In this document: in pieces, positions 6,961 through 14,402 of the stretch
How positions within the stretch are numbered: position 1 is the first letter of the stretch
Layout of the letters: each line of letters begins with the position of its first letter
Origin: Anaeromassilibacillus sp. An172
GTDB taxonomy: Bacteria; Bacillota; Clostridia; Oscillospirales; Acutalibacteraceae
Direction of reading: 5' to 3'
Assembly: GCF_002160515.1 (NCBI RefSeq)
Contig: NZ_NFKS01000002.1
Span: 116,808 to 180,807 of the forward strand
Length of the DNA: 64,000 nucleotides
The notes under the pieces: model-generated
Seen by the model: the letters and a program-made list of their open reading frames with translations, nothing else
Told to the model about the DNA's origin: nothing
Database searches by the model: none
Position numbers and translations under genes: made by a program

Positions 6961-8458
6961 ATTGTACTATTGGGAGCTGGCATGCTATGAAACTTCCGGA
7001 AATCTGCCGCAAAGAGCCATCGGAAAAAGTAATTTTATTGACCTTTCCCTTCTTCCCAAAGAAACCATGCGGGAAGAATACAGACGCTACTTCCTGTACA
7101 GGGGCGGCCAGGTGTCGCTGAACACCATCTGCCATGAAAAAGCATATTACAAACAGGTGTGCCAAGCCCTTCAATTGCGAAAAAACATACCTGACAGCTT
7201 CCTCGGCTGGCAGCCATCCAAATGGATCGAACTGTTAAAGATATGGATGCTGCAGAATGGTATCCCATTTTATAAAGAGAAGGAAACTTTGTATGGAACT
7301 ATATGCCGGACGGATGCACCTGTGCTTCAGCACCTGAAACGCTTCCTGCGTTTCATTCAGCCGGAGGATATGCGACCGGAGCGGGAAAAGGATATATGGG
7401 CTCTGAAAAAACTGGATATCCCTATTAAAGAAAATCCGATTTATAAAACGGAAACTCTGGACTTTACCGGAATCTTGCAGGAAGGTCTAAGGGAGGAAGT
7501 GAAACAGGCAATTTTCCTGCATATAAAATATGAAAAAATCGGAACCGTGAAACGGGAGCTGACTTCCATCCGGAAGTTTTCCGGATACCTTATGGAGAAA
7601 GGCGTAAAGATCAATTCCTGCGCCGATGTTGACCGGGATCTGCTGGAAGAATATCTTGTCTATATCAACACCAATGGTTCATCCGGCAGAGGAAACAGCG
7701 ATGACATTCTGAAACTGAGGGCAGTATTGGAAAGTATCGGCAAACTATATGGATACAGACATCTGGAATCCTTATTCATCAACACAGATATCCCGCCGGA
7801 AGTGCAGCCGGTATTCCGAGCTTATTCCGATGAGGAACTGAAGCGGCTGAACGCTCATATTACAAAACTGGATATCCAGTTGGCACGATGTATGGTAATC
7901 CACCAAATGCTTGGTACAAGAATCTCTGATACGCTGACACTGCATACAGACTGCCTGTCAAAGAGAAATGGGCTGGATATTATCCGGATTGATCAGGTAA
8001 AAACACGAACATTCGAAAAGCCTATCAGTGCAGAATTGGCAGCTCTGATCCAGAAAGCTATCGATTGTACTTACAATCAGTATGGTAAAACCGAGTATAT
8101 CTTCGTGGATGCCAAAGATCCCAGCCGCCCGCTTCAATATACAACCATAAAGCATAAGGTGCTGCGGTTGATAAAAAGTGAGGATCTGCGGGATGATGAT
8201 GGGAAACTGTTTCAATTCAGTTCCCATATGTTCCGACGGTCTTACGGAGTTAAGTTGACAGAAATGCATCTGGATGACTGGACGATAGCAAAACTTCTGG
8301 GGCATAAAAACATAAGCGCAGTAAAGCATTACAGAAAAATGAGCAATCAACTTCTGGCTGAAGAAACCCGAAAAGCACGGGAACAACAGACCAGAATCCT
8401 GCTCGCAAATTTAGATGGATGGGGTGAAGAATATGAACAAATACGACAGGATGATTGA
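6950..8458 (+). CDS. Tyrosine recombinase 3
   Basis: 502 residues, ATG 6950 with AGGAGGCAG upstream inside the end of the previous gene. Catalytic residues are Arg in MLGTRISDTLTLH, HMFRRSYGV and LGHKNISAVKHYRKM with the Tyr nucleophile. It is diverged from its two neighbours, not a recent duplicate. A third recombinase is absent from classical Tn554 (two recombinases plus TnpC) but defines recombinase-in-trio elements; here the trio is combined with a TnpC-like gene. It overlaps the next gene by 26 nt. Confidence 0.92.
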   Translation: MENRLYYWELACYETSGNLPQRAIGKSNFIDLSLLPKETMREEYRRYFLYRGGQVSLNTICHEKAYYKQVCQALQLRKNIPDSFLGWQPSKWIELLKIWMLQNGIPFYKEKETLYGTICRTDAPVLQHLKRFLRFIQPEDMRPEREKDIWALKKLDIPIKENPIYKTETLDFTGILQEGLREEVKQAIFLHIKYEKIGTVKRELTSIRKFSGYLMEKGVKINSCADVDRDLLEEYLVYINTNGSSGRGNSDDILKLRAVLESIGKLYGYRHLESLFINTDIPPEVQPVFRAYSDEELKRLNAHITKLDIQLARCMVIHQMLGTRISDTLTLHTDCLSKRNGLDIIRIDQVKTRTFEKPISAELAALIQKAIDCTYNQYGKTEYIFVDAKDPSRPLQYTTIKHKVLRLIKSEDLRDDDGKLFQFSSHMFRRSYGVKLTEMHLDDWTIAKLLGHKNISAVKHYRKMSNQLLAEETRKAREQQTRILLANLDGWGEEYEQIRQDD

Positions 8459-8816
8459 AATGAACCGGGAACGAAGTGATGAAAAGATATCCGCAGCGAA
8501 ACGGGCGATCCGTAAACTGTTGGATCAGGGAGAGAGGGTATCGGTTCCGCAGCTCGTAAAAATGACAGGCGCTTCGAGAGGATTCTTCTATAAGAATCCC
8601 ATCGTGAGGGCTGAGATTGACCGGGCTATGGAACAGCAGGCCGGAACCATCAATCCCCGCAGAGGCATTTTAGACAAAGCAATGGAAGGACGGATCGATC
8701 TCCTTCAAGAAGAAATTTTCCGACTCCGGCAGGAAAATCAGGCACTCCATGCTGAAAATCAGAGATTGCAGAAGATTATCAGCAAGAGAAGCCGGAGTGA
8801 ATTTCGAAACCTGTAA
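8433..8816 (+). CDS. TnpC/DUF6262-like transposition accessory protein
   Basis: 127 residues from ATG 8433, which has a GGGGTGAAG site; the alternative ATG 8415 lacks one. The N-terminal half looks like a helix-turn-helix (VPQLVKMTGASRGFFYKNP) and the C-terminal half is a coiled coil (LQEEIFRLRQENQALHAENQRLQKIISK). This matches the TnpC/DUF6262 proteins that follow the recombinases in Tn554-like elements, where TnpC influences transposition frequency and orientation. Last gene of the module; a terminator follows. Confidence 0.8.
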   Translation: MNKYDRMIEMNRERSDEKISAAKRAIRKLLDQGERVSVPQLVKMTGASRGFFYKNPIVRAEIDRAMEQQAGTINPRRGILDKAMEGRIDLLQEEIFRLRQENQALHAENQRLQKIISKRSRSEFRNL

Positions 8817-8840
8817 AAAATAAAATATAGGAAAATACAT

Positions 8841-8876
8841 AGAGACAGCGGATCAACCAACCGCTGTCTCTTATCA
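8841..8876 (+). terminator. Terminator of the recombinase operon
   Basis: An 11-bp perfect stem (8841-8851 with 8861-8871), 9-nt loop, followed by TATCATT. It lies 24 nt after the tnpC-like stop. Confidence 0.7.
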
Positions 8877-9052
8877 TTCACAAAACGTATGGAAAAGCAT
8901 TAAACATAGGTATTTGTATAAACGGGTAAACCAGAGTACAATAAATGGGAAAGGTCGGAGCAATATGCTACTAAAAAAGAACAGAAAACACACTTGTGTA
9001 AGCCGTTAAGCCCAGTGTTTTCAAGGGCTGGAGAGGACGGGCTACATTTTAG
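8877..9052. other. Noncoding right end of the element
   Basis: No supported gene. Composition shifts here from GC-richer element DNA to host-like DNA. Flavodoxin-type codons begin at 9053 right after an in-frame TAG (9050-9052), so the element or deletion junction lies at or just left of this point. No clear inverted repeat or att core was recognised. Confidence 0.45.
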
Positions 9053-9280
9053 TATCCAAACTATTGGAGCACTATGCCCATGGCTGTATTTACTTTCCTT
9101 GAACATTTTGATTTCAGCGGAAAAACAATAAAGCCTTTCTGCACCCATGAGGGAAGCGGTTTAAGCGGAAGTGTAAAGGACATTAAAAAGCTTTGCCCGA
9201 AAGCAAAGGTGGAAGCAGGCCTTGCAATTAACGGGGGAAGAGTGAGCAGAGCAAGAAAAGACATAGAGAACTGGATTTAA
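9053..9280 (+). pseudogene. Flavodoxin remnant lacking its N-terminal half
   Basis: From 9053 the frame reads YPNYWSTMPMAVFTFLE and then DFSGKTIKPFCTHEGSGLSGS, the C-terminal half of a long-chain flavodoxin (Flavodoxin_4 type). The N-terminal FMN-phosphate loop and about the first 80 residues are missing, and a stop codon sits directly before the homologous part. The 5' half was not found in the left part of the window. Loss probably came with insertion of the recombinase element. A 75-residue fragment without the phosphate loop should not bind FMN. The cupin gene follows 12 nt later. Confidence 0.8.
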
Positions 9281-9292
9281 GGAGGTTTTAAC

Positions 9293-9700
9293 ATGAGTGT
9301 TAATGAATTGAGTGTTTTTAAAATGGGAGATAAAAACGACGGCTATGCACAATATTTTATAGGACAGAGCTATCTGAATATGTTGTCTACAGAGCAGGTT
9401 CCTGTGGGGAATGTTACCTTTGAGCCTAAGTGCCGCAATAACTGGCATATACATCATGCGGATAAAAACGGCGGACAGATGCTTATTGTAACAGCAGGAG
9501 AGGGCTGGTATCAGGAGTGGGGAAAACCCGCATTGAAACTCAAGCCCGGCGACGTTGTAAATATTCCGGCAGGAGTTAAGCACTGGCACGGAGCGTCGGC
9601 AAATTCTTGGTTTCAGCATTTAGCGCTGGAAGTTCCGGGCGAAAACTGCAAAACAGAATGGTGCGAACCGGTTTCCGATGAGGAATATGATAAACTCTAA
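9293..9700 (+). CDS. Cupin-domain protein
   Basis: 135 residues with GGAGGTTTT before the ATG. The double-stranded beta-helix motifs are clear: NNWHIHHADKNGGQMLIVTAGEGWYQEWG (His-X-His and a downstream acidic/Gln position) and PGDVVNIPAGVKHWHGA. Two His near residue 50 and one in KHWHG are likely metal ligands. These small cupins often occur with flavodoxins, carboxymuconolactone-decarboxylase-like proteins and alpha/beta hydrolases in Clostridial detoxification or quinone-related operons. The substrate cannot be told. It sits between the flavodoxin remnant and the hydrolase, forming an operon. Confidence 0.88.
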   Translation: MSVNELSVFKMGDKNDGYAQYFIGQSYLNMLSTEQVPVGNVTFEPKCRNNWHIHHADKNGGQMLIVTAGEGWYQEWGKPALKLKPGDVVNIPAGVKHWHGASANSWFQHLALEVPGENCKTEWCEPVSDEEYDKL

Positions 9701-9725
9701 TGAGAAAAAAGGAGGATAAACAAAA

Positions 9726-10715
9726 ATGACACTTAATCTGGTAAATGAATGGGATAAAACATTTCCAAAAAGCGATAAAGTAAATCATAGAAAGGTGACC
9801 TTTAAAAACCGTTACGGAATTACATTGGCGGCTGACCTTTACGAGCCTAAGGATGCCGAGGGAAAGCTCAGTGCTATTGCAGTCTGCGGCCCGTTCGGAG
9901 CGATTAAGGAGCAGGCGTCAGGACTCTATGCCCAGACAATGGCAGAAAGAGGATTTTTAACAATAGCTTTTGACCCGTCCTTTACAGGTGAAAGCGGCGG
10001 CGAGCCAAGATACATGGCTTCACCTGATATAAATACAGAGGACTTTCAGGCGGCTGTGGATTTTCTCTCAGTACAGAAAAATGTTGACCCTGAGAAGATT
10101 GGAATTATAGGTATATGCGGATGGGGCGGTCTTGCATTGAACACAGCGGCTCTTGATACAAGGGTTAAAGCGACGGTTACATCCACAATGTACGATATGA
10201 GCCGTGTAAACTCTAAAGGTTACTTTGACAGTGAAGACAGCGAGCAATCTCGTTTTGAAAAAAGAAAAGCTTTAAATGCTCAGAGAACAGCAGATTTTAA
10301 ATCAGGAAATTATGCGCTGGGCGGAGGGGTTGTAGACCCGTTGCCTGAGGATGCTCCTTTCTTTGTTAAGGATTATTATGACTATTATAAAACAAACCGT
10401 GGCTATCATAAGCGTTCCTTGAACTCCAACAATGGCTGGAATGTGATAGGCTGTATGTCATTTATGAATATGCCTATTTTGAGCTACAGCAATGAAATAC
10501 GCAGTGCTGTGCTTATGATTCACGGAGAAAAAGCTCATTCCTGCTATTTCAGCAAGGACGCCTACGAAAATATGATGAAAAATAATCCTAATCCCGACAA
10601 CAAAGAATTGATGATTATTCCCGACACAGTGCATACTGATTTGTACGACGGCGGCGGTAAAAATGCAATTCCTTTTGACAAGATAGAAAAGTTCTTCAAA
10701 GAAAATTTAATCTGA
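9726..10715 (+). CDS. Alpha/beta hydrolase with Cys nucleophile (YcjY-like)
   Basis: 329 residues, ATG with GGAGGATAAAC upstream. The nucleophile elbow reads GICGWGG near residue 137, so Cys replaces the usual Ser, as in dienelactone-hydrolase-like and YcjY/DltD-related proteins of this group. A DTVHTDLYD segment near residue 300 supplies the catalytic His, and LMIHGEKAHS precedes the acid position. No signal peptide, so cytoplasmic. Substrate unknown. It is the last gene of the flavodoxin-cupin-hydrolase operon and ends at a perfect terminator. Confidence 0.85.
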   Translation: MTLNLVNEWDKTFPKSDKVNHRKVTFKNRYGITLAADLYEPKDAEGKLSAIAVCGPFGAIKEQASGLYAQTMAERGFLTIAFDPSFTGESGGEPRYMASPDINTEDFQAAVDFLSVQKNVDPEKIGIIGICGWGGLALNTAALDTRVKATVTSTMYDMSRVNSKGYFDSEDSEQSRFEKRKALNAQRTADFKSGNYALGGGVVDPLPEDAPFFVKDYYDYYKTNRGYHKRSLNSNNGWNVIGCMSFMNMPILSYSNEIRSAVLMIHGEKAHSCYFSKDAYENMMKNNPNPDNKELMIIPDTVHTDLYDGGGKNAIPFDKIEKFFKENLI

Positions 10716-10720
10716 TATAA

Positions 10721-10766
10721 AAAAGCCTTTCTACAGTGTTTATAAGCTGTAGAAAGGCTTTTATCT
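10721..10766. terminator. Bidirectional terminator
   Basis: A 16-bp perfect stem (10721-10736 with 10747-10762), 10-nt loop, A-run before and T-run after. It separates convergent genes. Confidence 0.85.
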
Positions 10767-10776
10767 TTTTATGAAA

Positions 10777-11274
10777 TTATCCTGCTTTGGGAATATCTAT
10801 AAATTTAATTTTGTTTCCGTGGTCCTCGATAATTTTCACCATATCCATAGGGGAAAGCCAAACGCTTGCCTCGTTTGTGTTTGGATGAACGCCCACCTTT
10901 TCGTTGTTCATTATGTCGTTGTCGATTATAACCTCAACGCTTCTGTCCTCATCGTTTAAAATTCCAAGAGGAGTAACAGAACCCTTTATTAAATCGAGCT
11001 TAATGGCAAGGTCAACTTCTGATGCGAAGCTGAGTTTTCTGGAGCCTATAACGTCCTTGAGCTTTTTCAAATCCGCCGATTTGTCGTGGGTCATAACCAC
11101 AAGGTAATAATGCTCTTTTTTGTCATCCCTTAAAAATAAATTCTTAGCCACATATTCCATGTATGGTAAATTGCAATTTTCCATTTCCTCAATGGTGAAA
11201 ACCGCCGGATGGTCTACAGAAAAATAGTTGTAGCCGTTATGGTCAAGCATGTAATAAATCTGTTGTTTGTTCAT
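10777..11274 (-). CDS. Prolyl-tRNA-synthetase-associated deacylase (YbaK/ProX-type)
   Basis: 165 residues; start chosen at minus-strand ATG 11274 with AAGGAAGAG upstream, not the longer frame. The fold is the YbaK/INS editing domain (FTIEEMENCNLPYMEYVAKNLFLRD, then LKLIKGSVTPLGILND-type core and VWLSPMDMVKIIEDHG). Free-standing proteins of the PrdX/ProX group hydrolyse mischarged Ala-tRNA(Pro). The GSVTPLGILND loop is the characteristic active-site segment. Single gene, convergent with the hydrolase. Confidence 0.88.
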   Translation of the reverse strand: MNKQQIYYMLDHNGYNYFSVDHPAVFTIEEMENCNLPYMEYVAKNLFLRDDKKEHYYLVVMTHDKSADLKKLKDVIGSRKLSFASEVDLAIKLDLIKGSVTPLGILNDEDRSVEVIIDNDIMNNEKVGVHPNTNEASVWLSPMDMVKIIEDHGNKIKFIDIPKAG

Positions 11275-11343
11275 TGTTTTCTCTTCCTTAAATAATACTT
11301 CTGCTACATTATAAGACATTATGGAAAAAAACTCAACAGAAAA

Positions 11344-12738
11344 TTACTTTAATTTTCTTCCCATCAAAACACCCATAACGGAAGCCATCATAAGACCTCT
11401 TGTCCAGCCGCTGGAATCGCCCAGACAGTGAAGTCCCTCCACGTTTGTGTTAAAGTCATTGTCAAGCTTTACCTTGTTGCTGTAGAACTTCAGTTCCGGA
11501 GAATAGAGAAGTGTTTCGGTAGAAGCAAAGCCGGGAACAACATGGTCAACCGCCTGAATAAAGTTGATTATGTTTATCATAGCTCTGTAAGGCATAGCGG
11601 CTGTTATATCGCCTGCTACTGCGTCCGGAAGTGTAGGCTTGATATTTGAACGGGAAAGCTCTTTTTCCCATGTTCTTTTTCCGTCAAGGATATCTCCGAA
11701 ACGCTGAACAAGTATTTTTCCGTCGCCTAACATGTTGGTAAGCTCGCCAACCTTTTGAGCGTAGGCTATAGGCTGATTGAAAGGCTCAGAGAAGTTGTGA
11801 GAACAGAGAATAGCAAGGTTTGTATTCTGGGATTTAAGCTCCTTGTAGGAATGTCCGTTTACAACTGCAAGGTCGTTGTCGTAATTTTCCTGACTTACAA
11901 AGCCGCCTGGGTTTTGGCAGAAGGTTCTTACCTTATTTTTGAAAGGAGCAGGGTAGCCGATAAGCTTTGACTCGTACAAAACATTGTTTACGGTTTCCAT
12001 GATTTCGTTTCTCACTTCAACTCTTACGCCGATGTCAACTGTTCCCGGCTGATGAGCTATCTTGTGTTCATAGCAGATTTTTTCCAGCCAGTCTGCGCCA
12101 CGTCTGCCCGTTGCCACAACGGTGTGAGGAGCCTTTATTTCCACCTTGCCCTCTTTGGTGTTAAGTCTTACACCGAGACATTTTCCGTCCTCTAAAATTA
12201 TGTCCTCACATTCTGTGCCAAACATCATGTCAACGCCGTTTTTCAGGAGATGCTGCTCAATGGCGTAGTAGATTTCCTGAGCCTTTTCAGTGCCCAAATG
12301 GCGTATAGGACAGTCCACAAGTTTAAGTCCCGCCTGAATGGCTCTTTTTCTTATTCTCTTAACAGCGTCGTCGTTTCCGATACCCTCAATCTTTGTATCT
12401 GCTCCGAATTCAAGATAGATTTTATCTGTGTAGGCGATAGTTTCAGCGGCGAGATTTTCTCCGATAAGGTCGGGCAAATCTCCGCCTACTTCAGGACTAA
12501 GAGAAAGCTTTCCGTCGGAAAAAGCGCCGGCTCCTGAAAATCCGGTGGTTATGTGGCAGTAAGGCTTGCAGTTCATGCATTTTCCTGTTATGTGTTTCGG
12601 ACAGCGTCTGTTTTCAATGGCGCTTCCTTTTTCGATAATTAAAATTTTCTTCTGAGAACCGCACTTTAACATTTCAATAGCTGTAAAAATTCCGGCAGGG
12701 CCTGCGCCTATAATTATTACGTCATAATTTGATTTCAT
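11344..12738 (-). CDS. FAD-dependent oxidoreductase (COG2509 type)
   Basis: 464 residues from minus-strand ATG 12738 with GGAGAGG upstream; a longer frame to 12795 is impossible biologically because it runs into a terminator hairpin. The N-terminus has a Rossmann FAD-binding motif (VIIIGAGPAGIFTAIEML), a Cys-rich loop follows (CPKHITGKCMNCKPYCHITTG), then the GFSGAGAFSDGKL motif typical of this uncharacterised dehydrogenase group, and the C-terminal GDSSGWTRGLMMASVMG FAD motif. The reaction is unknown. A purine-type riboswitch with a terminator lies in its leader, linking its expression to a purine or related ligand. Confidence 0.88.
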   Translation of the reverse strand: MKSNYDVIIIGAGPAGIFTAIEMLKCGSQKKILIIEKGSAIENRRCPKHITGKCMNCKPYCHITTGFSGAGAFSDGKLSLSPEVGGDLPDLIGENLAAETIAYTDKIYLEFGADTKIEGIGNDDAVKRIRKRAIQAGLKLVDCPIRHLGTEKAQEIYYAIEQHLLKNGVDMMFGTECEDIILEDGKCLGVRLNTKEGKVEIKAPHTVVATGRRGADWLEKICYEHKIAHQPGTVDIGVRVEVRNEIMETVNNVLYESKLIGYPAPFKNKVRTFCQNPGGFVSQENYDNDLAVVNGHSYKELKSQNTNLAILCSHNFSEPFNQPIAYAQKVGELTNMLGDGKILVQRFGDILDGKRTWEKELSRSNIKPTLPDAVAGDITAAMPYRAMINIINFIQAVDHVVPGFASTETLLYSPELKFYSNKVKLDNDFNTNVEGLHCLGDSSGWTRGLMMASVMGVLMGRKLK

Positions 12739-12781
12739 AAAATATCCTCTCCTTAATAAAAATGAAAATGGCATAAAAAAA

Positions 12782-12838
12782 GCCTTTCCTGACAATATAA
12801 TTTACCCGCAAAGGATAGATTATAGTCAGCTGAAAGGC
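12782..12838 (-). terminator. Riboswitch-controlled terminator
   Basis: On the minus strand GCCTTTC, CTGAC and TATAAT pair in order with ATTATA, GTCAG and GAAAGGC, followed by seven T. The 5' half of this stem is made from the P3 3' side and P1 3' strand of the aptamer, so terminator and aptamer are mutually exclusive. Confidence 0.75.
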
Positions 12839-12881
12839 AGCCGGTAGAAACATTCACCCGTCAATGTGAATTTATATAATC
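12818..12881 (-). promoter_or_regulatory. Purine-class riboswitch aptamer
   Basis: Minus-strand reading shows P1 (GATTATA with TATAATC), P2 (ATTCAC with GTGAAT), the hallmark J2/3 GTTTCTACC, P3 (CGGCTG with CAGCTG) and J3/1 ACTAT. The residue equal to xpt C74 is C, which in known members selects guanine-type ligands. L3 is only CCTTT (5 nt rather than 7), so this is a divergent or variant member. Because the terminator competes with P1/P3, ligand binding should turn the gene on. Confidence 0.7.
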
Positions 12882-13124
12882 AAACTCAAAGATATTATCA
12901 TATTTGCGTGTAGTTGTCAATAGCTTTTTGTATACTTTTCAGCTTTATTATATAAAATTTCTGCCACTTTTTCAATAGAAATAAGATTTTTTATACCTGA
13001 ATTACTATATTTTTTCAAACGCTTTTAAAAGCCTGTGAGTTGTGGTATAATAAATAAATTAACAGGTAATATTTTGAAATTATAGTTGGGTTAAATCCCT
13101 TAAATTTATTTTGGAGTTGGTAAA

Positions 13125-14402
13125 ATGACAAATATTGAAAGAAAGGAAATCGCCCCAAACGTGTTTTTTAACAGCGTGACGGTGGAAAGATTTAAAACAA
13201 TGAAATTAAGCTGTACGGCTTATATTCCTCTTACAAGGGAATCAGCCGCAATGTCAGCTATGCTTTCTCAGGTTCTCACTAAATCCTGTGAGGAATATCC
13301 GACCCTTATGCAGTTCAGCAGAAAGCTTGGAAGTCTTTACGGAGCAACAGTAAGCGGAGGAGCCAATAAAAGCGGCGACGTAAGAACTTTGAAGCTTGTG
13401 GTTTCCGCAATAGACGATAGATTTGCTTTGGGCGGTGAAAGCGTTGCAGAGGAGGTTTCAAAGCTTCTTTGTGAGGTGCTGTTTAAGCCGAAAGTAAAAG
13501 ACGGAAAATTTGACAGTGAGGATTTGGAGCAGGAGCGCAGACAGCTTATAGAGTATATAGACGCACAGTTTAACGACAAGCAGGTTTACGCCGCTTTGAG
13601 ATGCACAGAGATAATGTGCGAGGGTGAGCCTTACGGAATTACAAGACACGGCGGCGTTGACACAATAAATAAAATCGACTGTGAAAACCTCTATAATGGA
13701 TGGCAGGAGCTTTTGAAAACCGCCAGATTTGAAATTTTCTTTGTAGGCGGCAAGGGCGCAGAAGAGGCAAGAAATGTTTTTGAAAAAGCATTTTCAAATG
13801 TGGAAAGACAGCCTGCAAAGCTTGAAAATAAAGTGGTTTCCGATGTAAAAGAGGTAAAGAACGTAACCGAGGAAATGGAGCTTTCCCAGTCAAAGCTTAT
13901 TATAGGAATGAGAACCGGAGTTGACTCACTTGACCCGAGAGCAGACGCCATGAAGCTTATGAGCACAGTTTTAGGAGGCACAGCACATTCAAAGCTTTTT
14001 AACAATGTAAGAGAAAAGCTGAGCCTTTGCTATTACTGCTCTTCAAGATACGACGGAAGAAAGGGTATCTTGAGAATAGAAAGCGGCGTTGAAAGCGAAA
14101 ACATCGAAAAGGCAAAGGAAGCCATATTTGCAGAAATAGAGGAAATGAAAAAGGGCAACATTTCAGACTTTGAAATGGAGTCTGCAAAGCTCAGTCTTTG
14201 CGATTCATTCAGAACACTTGACGACTCTGTAGACGGCATAGAAGCATGGTACAGCTCTCAGGTGTTTGAAAACAGCTTTAAAAACCTTGACGAAAAGCTG
14301 GAAGGTATTATGAAGGTTACAAAGGAACAGGTTGTAGAGGCTGCAAACCTTTTGAAAACCGATACAATTTATGTTCTTAAAGGAAACCAGAAAGAAGGAT
14401 GA
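13125..14402 (+). CDS. yfmF: M16-family peptidase-like protein YfmF (non-catalytic partner)
   Basis: 425 residues with the M16 (insulinase-like) architecture but without the HxxEH zinc motif, so it is the inactive partner of the next gene. The C-terminal domain has the typical LSQSKLIIGMRTGV and KLFNNVREKLSLCYYCSSRYDG segments. The pair is named in current annotation for association with EF-P 5-aminopentanol modification (B. subtilis ymfF/ymfH). It overlaps yfmH by 4 nt, which fits heterodimer assembly. First gene of a five-gene run to comEC. Confidence 0.85.
   Translation: MTNIERKEIAPNVFFNSVTVERFKTMKLSCTAYIPLTRESAAMSAMLSQVLTKSCEEYPTLMQFSRKLGSLYGATVSGGANKSGDVRTLKLVVSAIDDRFALGGESVAEEVSKLLCEVLFKPKVKDGKFDSEDLEQERRQLIEYIDAQFNDKQVYAALRCTEIMCEGEPYGITRHGGVDTINKIDCENLYNGWQELLKTARFEIFFVGGKGAEEARNVFEKAFSNVERQPAKLENKVVSDVKEVKNVTEEMELSQSKLIIGMRTGVDSLDPRADAMKLMSTVLGGTAHSKLFNNVREKLSLCYYCSSRYDGRKGILRIESGVESENIEKAKEAIFAEIEEMKKGNISDFEMESAKLSLCDSFRTLDDSVDGIEAWYSSQVFENSFKNLDEKLEGIMKVTKEQVVEAANLLKTDTIYVLKGNQKEG

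Larger units (their letters stand above)
1858..9052. mobile_element. Integrated element with a tyrosine-recombinase trio (Tn554/RIT-like); ends not resolved
   Basis: This span is clearly more GC-rich than the flanks and carries element-type genes: sigma-like regulator, MazF toxin, three tandem tyrosine recombinases and a TnpC/DUF6262-like protein. Its right side meets a flavodoxin gene lacking its 5' end at about 9053. Three recombinases in a row plus a small coiled-coil protein matches the Tn554 family or recombinase-in-trio elements. The left boundary could be anywhere from about 1400 to outside the window, and I found no flanking repeat or target duplication. Confidence 0.5.
12739..13124. 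other. Divergent intergenic region with riboswitch
   Basis: Holds the riboswitch and terminator (12782-12881, minus strand) and, near 13046-13051, a TATAAT that is a plausible -10 for the yfmF operon; its -35 is poor. An SD-like GGAG lies before the ATG at 13125. Otherwise nothing is recognised in the AT-rich remainder. Confidence 0.5.

Noticed and set aside
8940..9060. Reading frame with residues KKEQKTHLCKPLSPVF as a possible protein tail
   Set aside because: It has no credible start, runs out of frame into the flavodoxin remnant and lies at the element junction.
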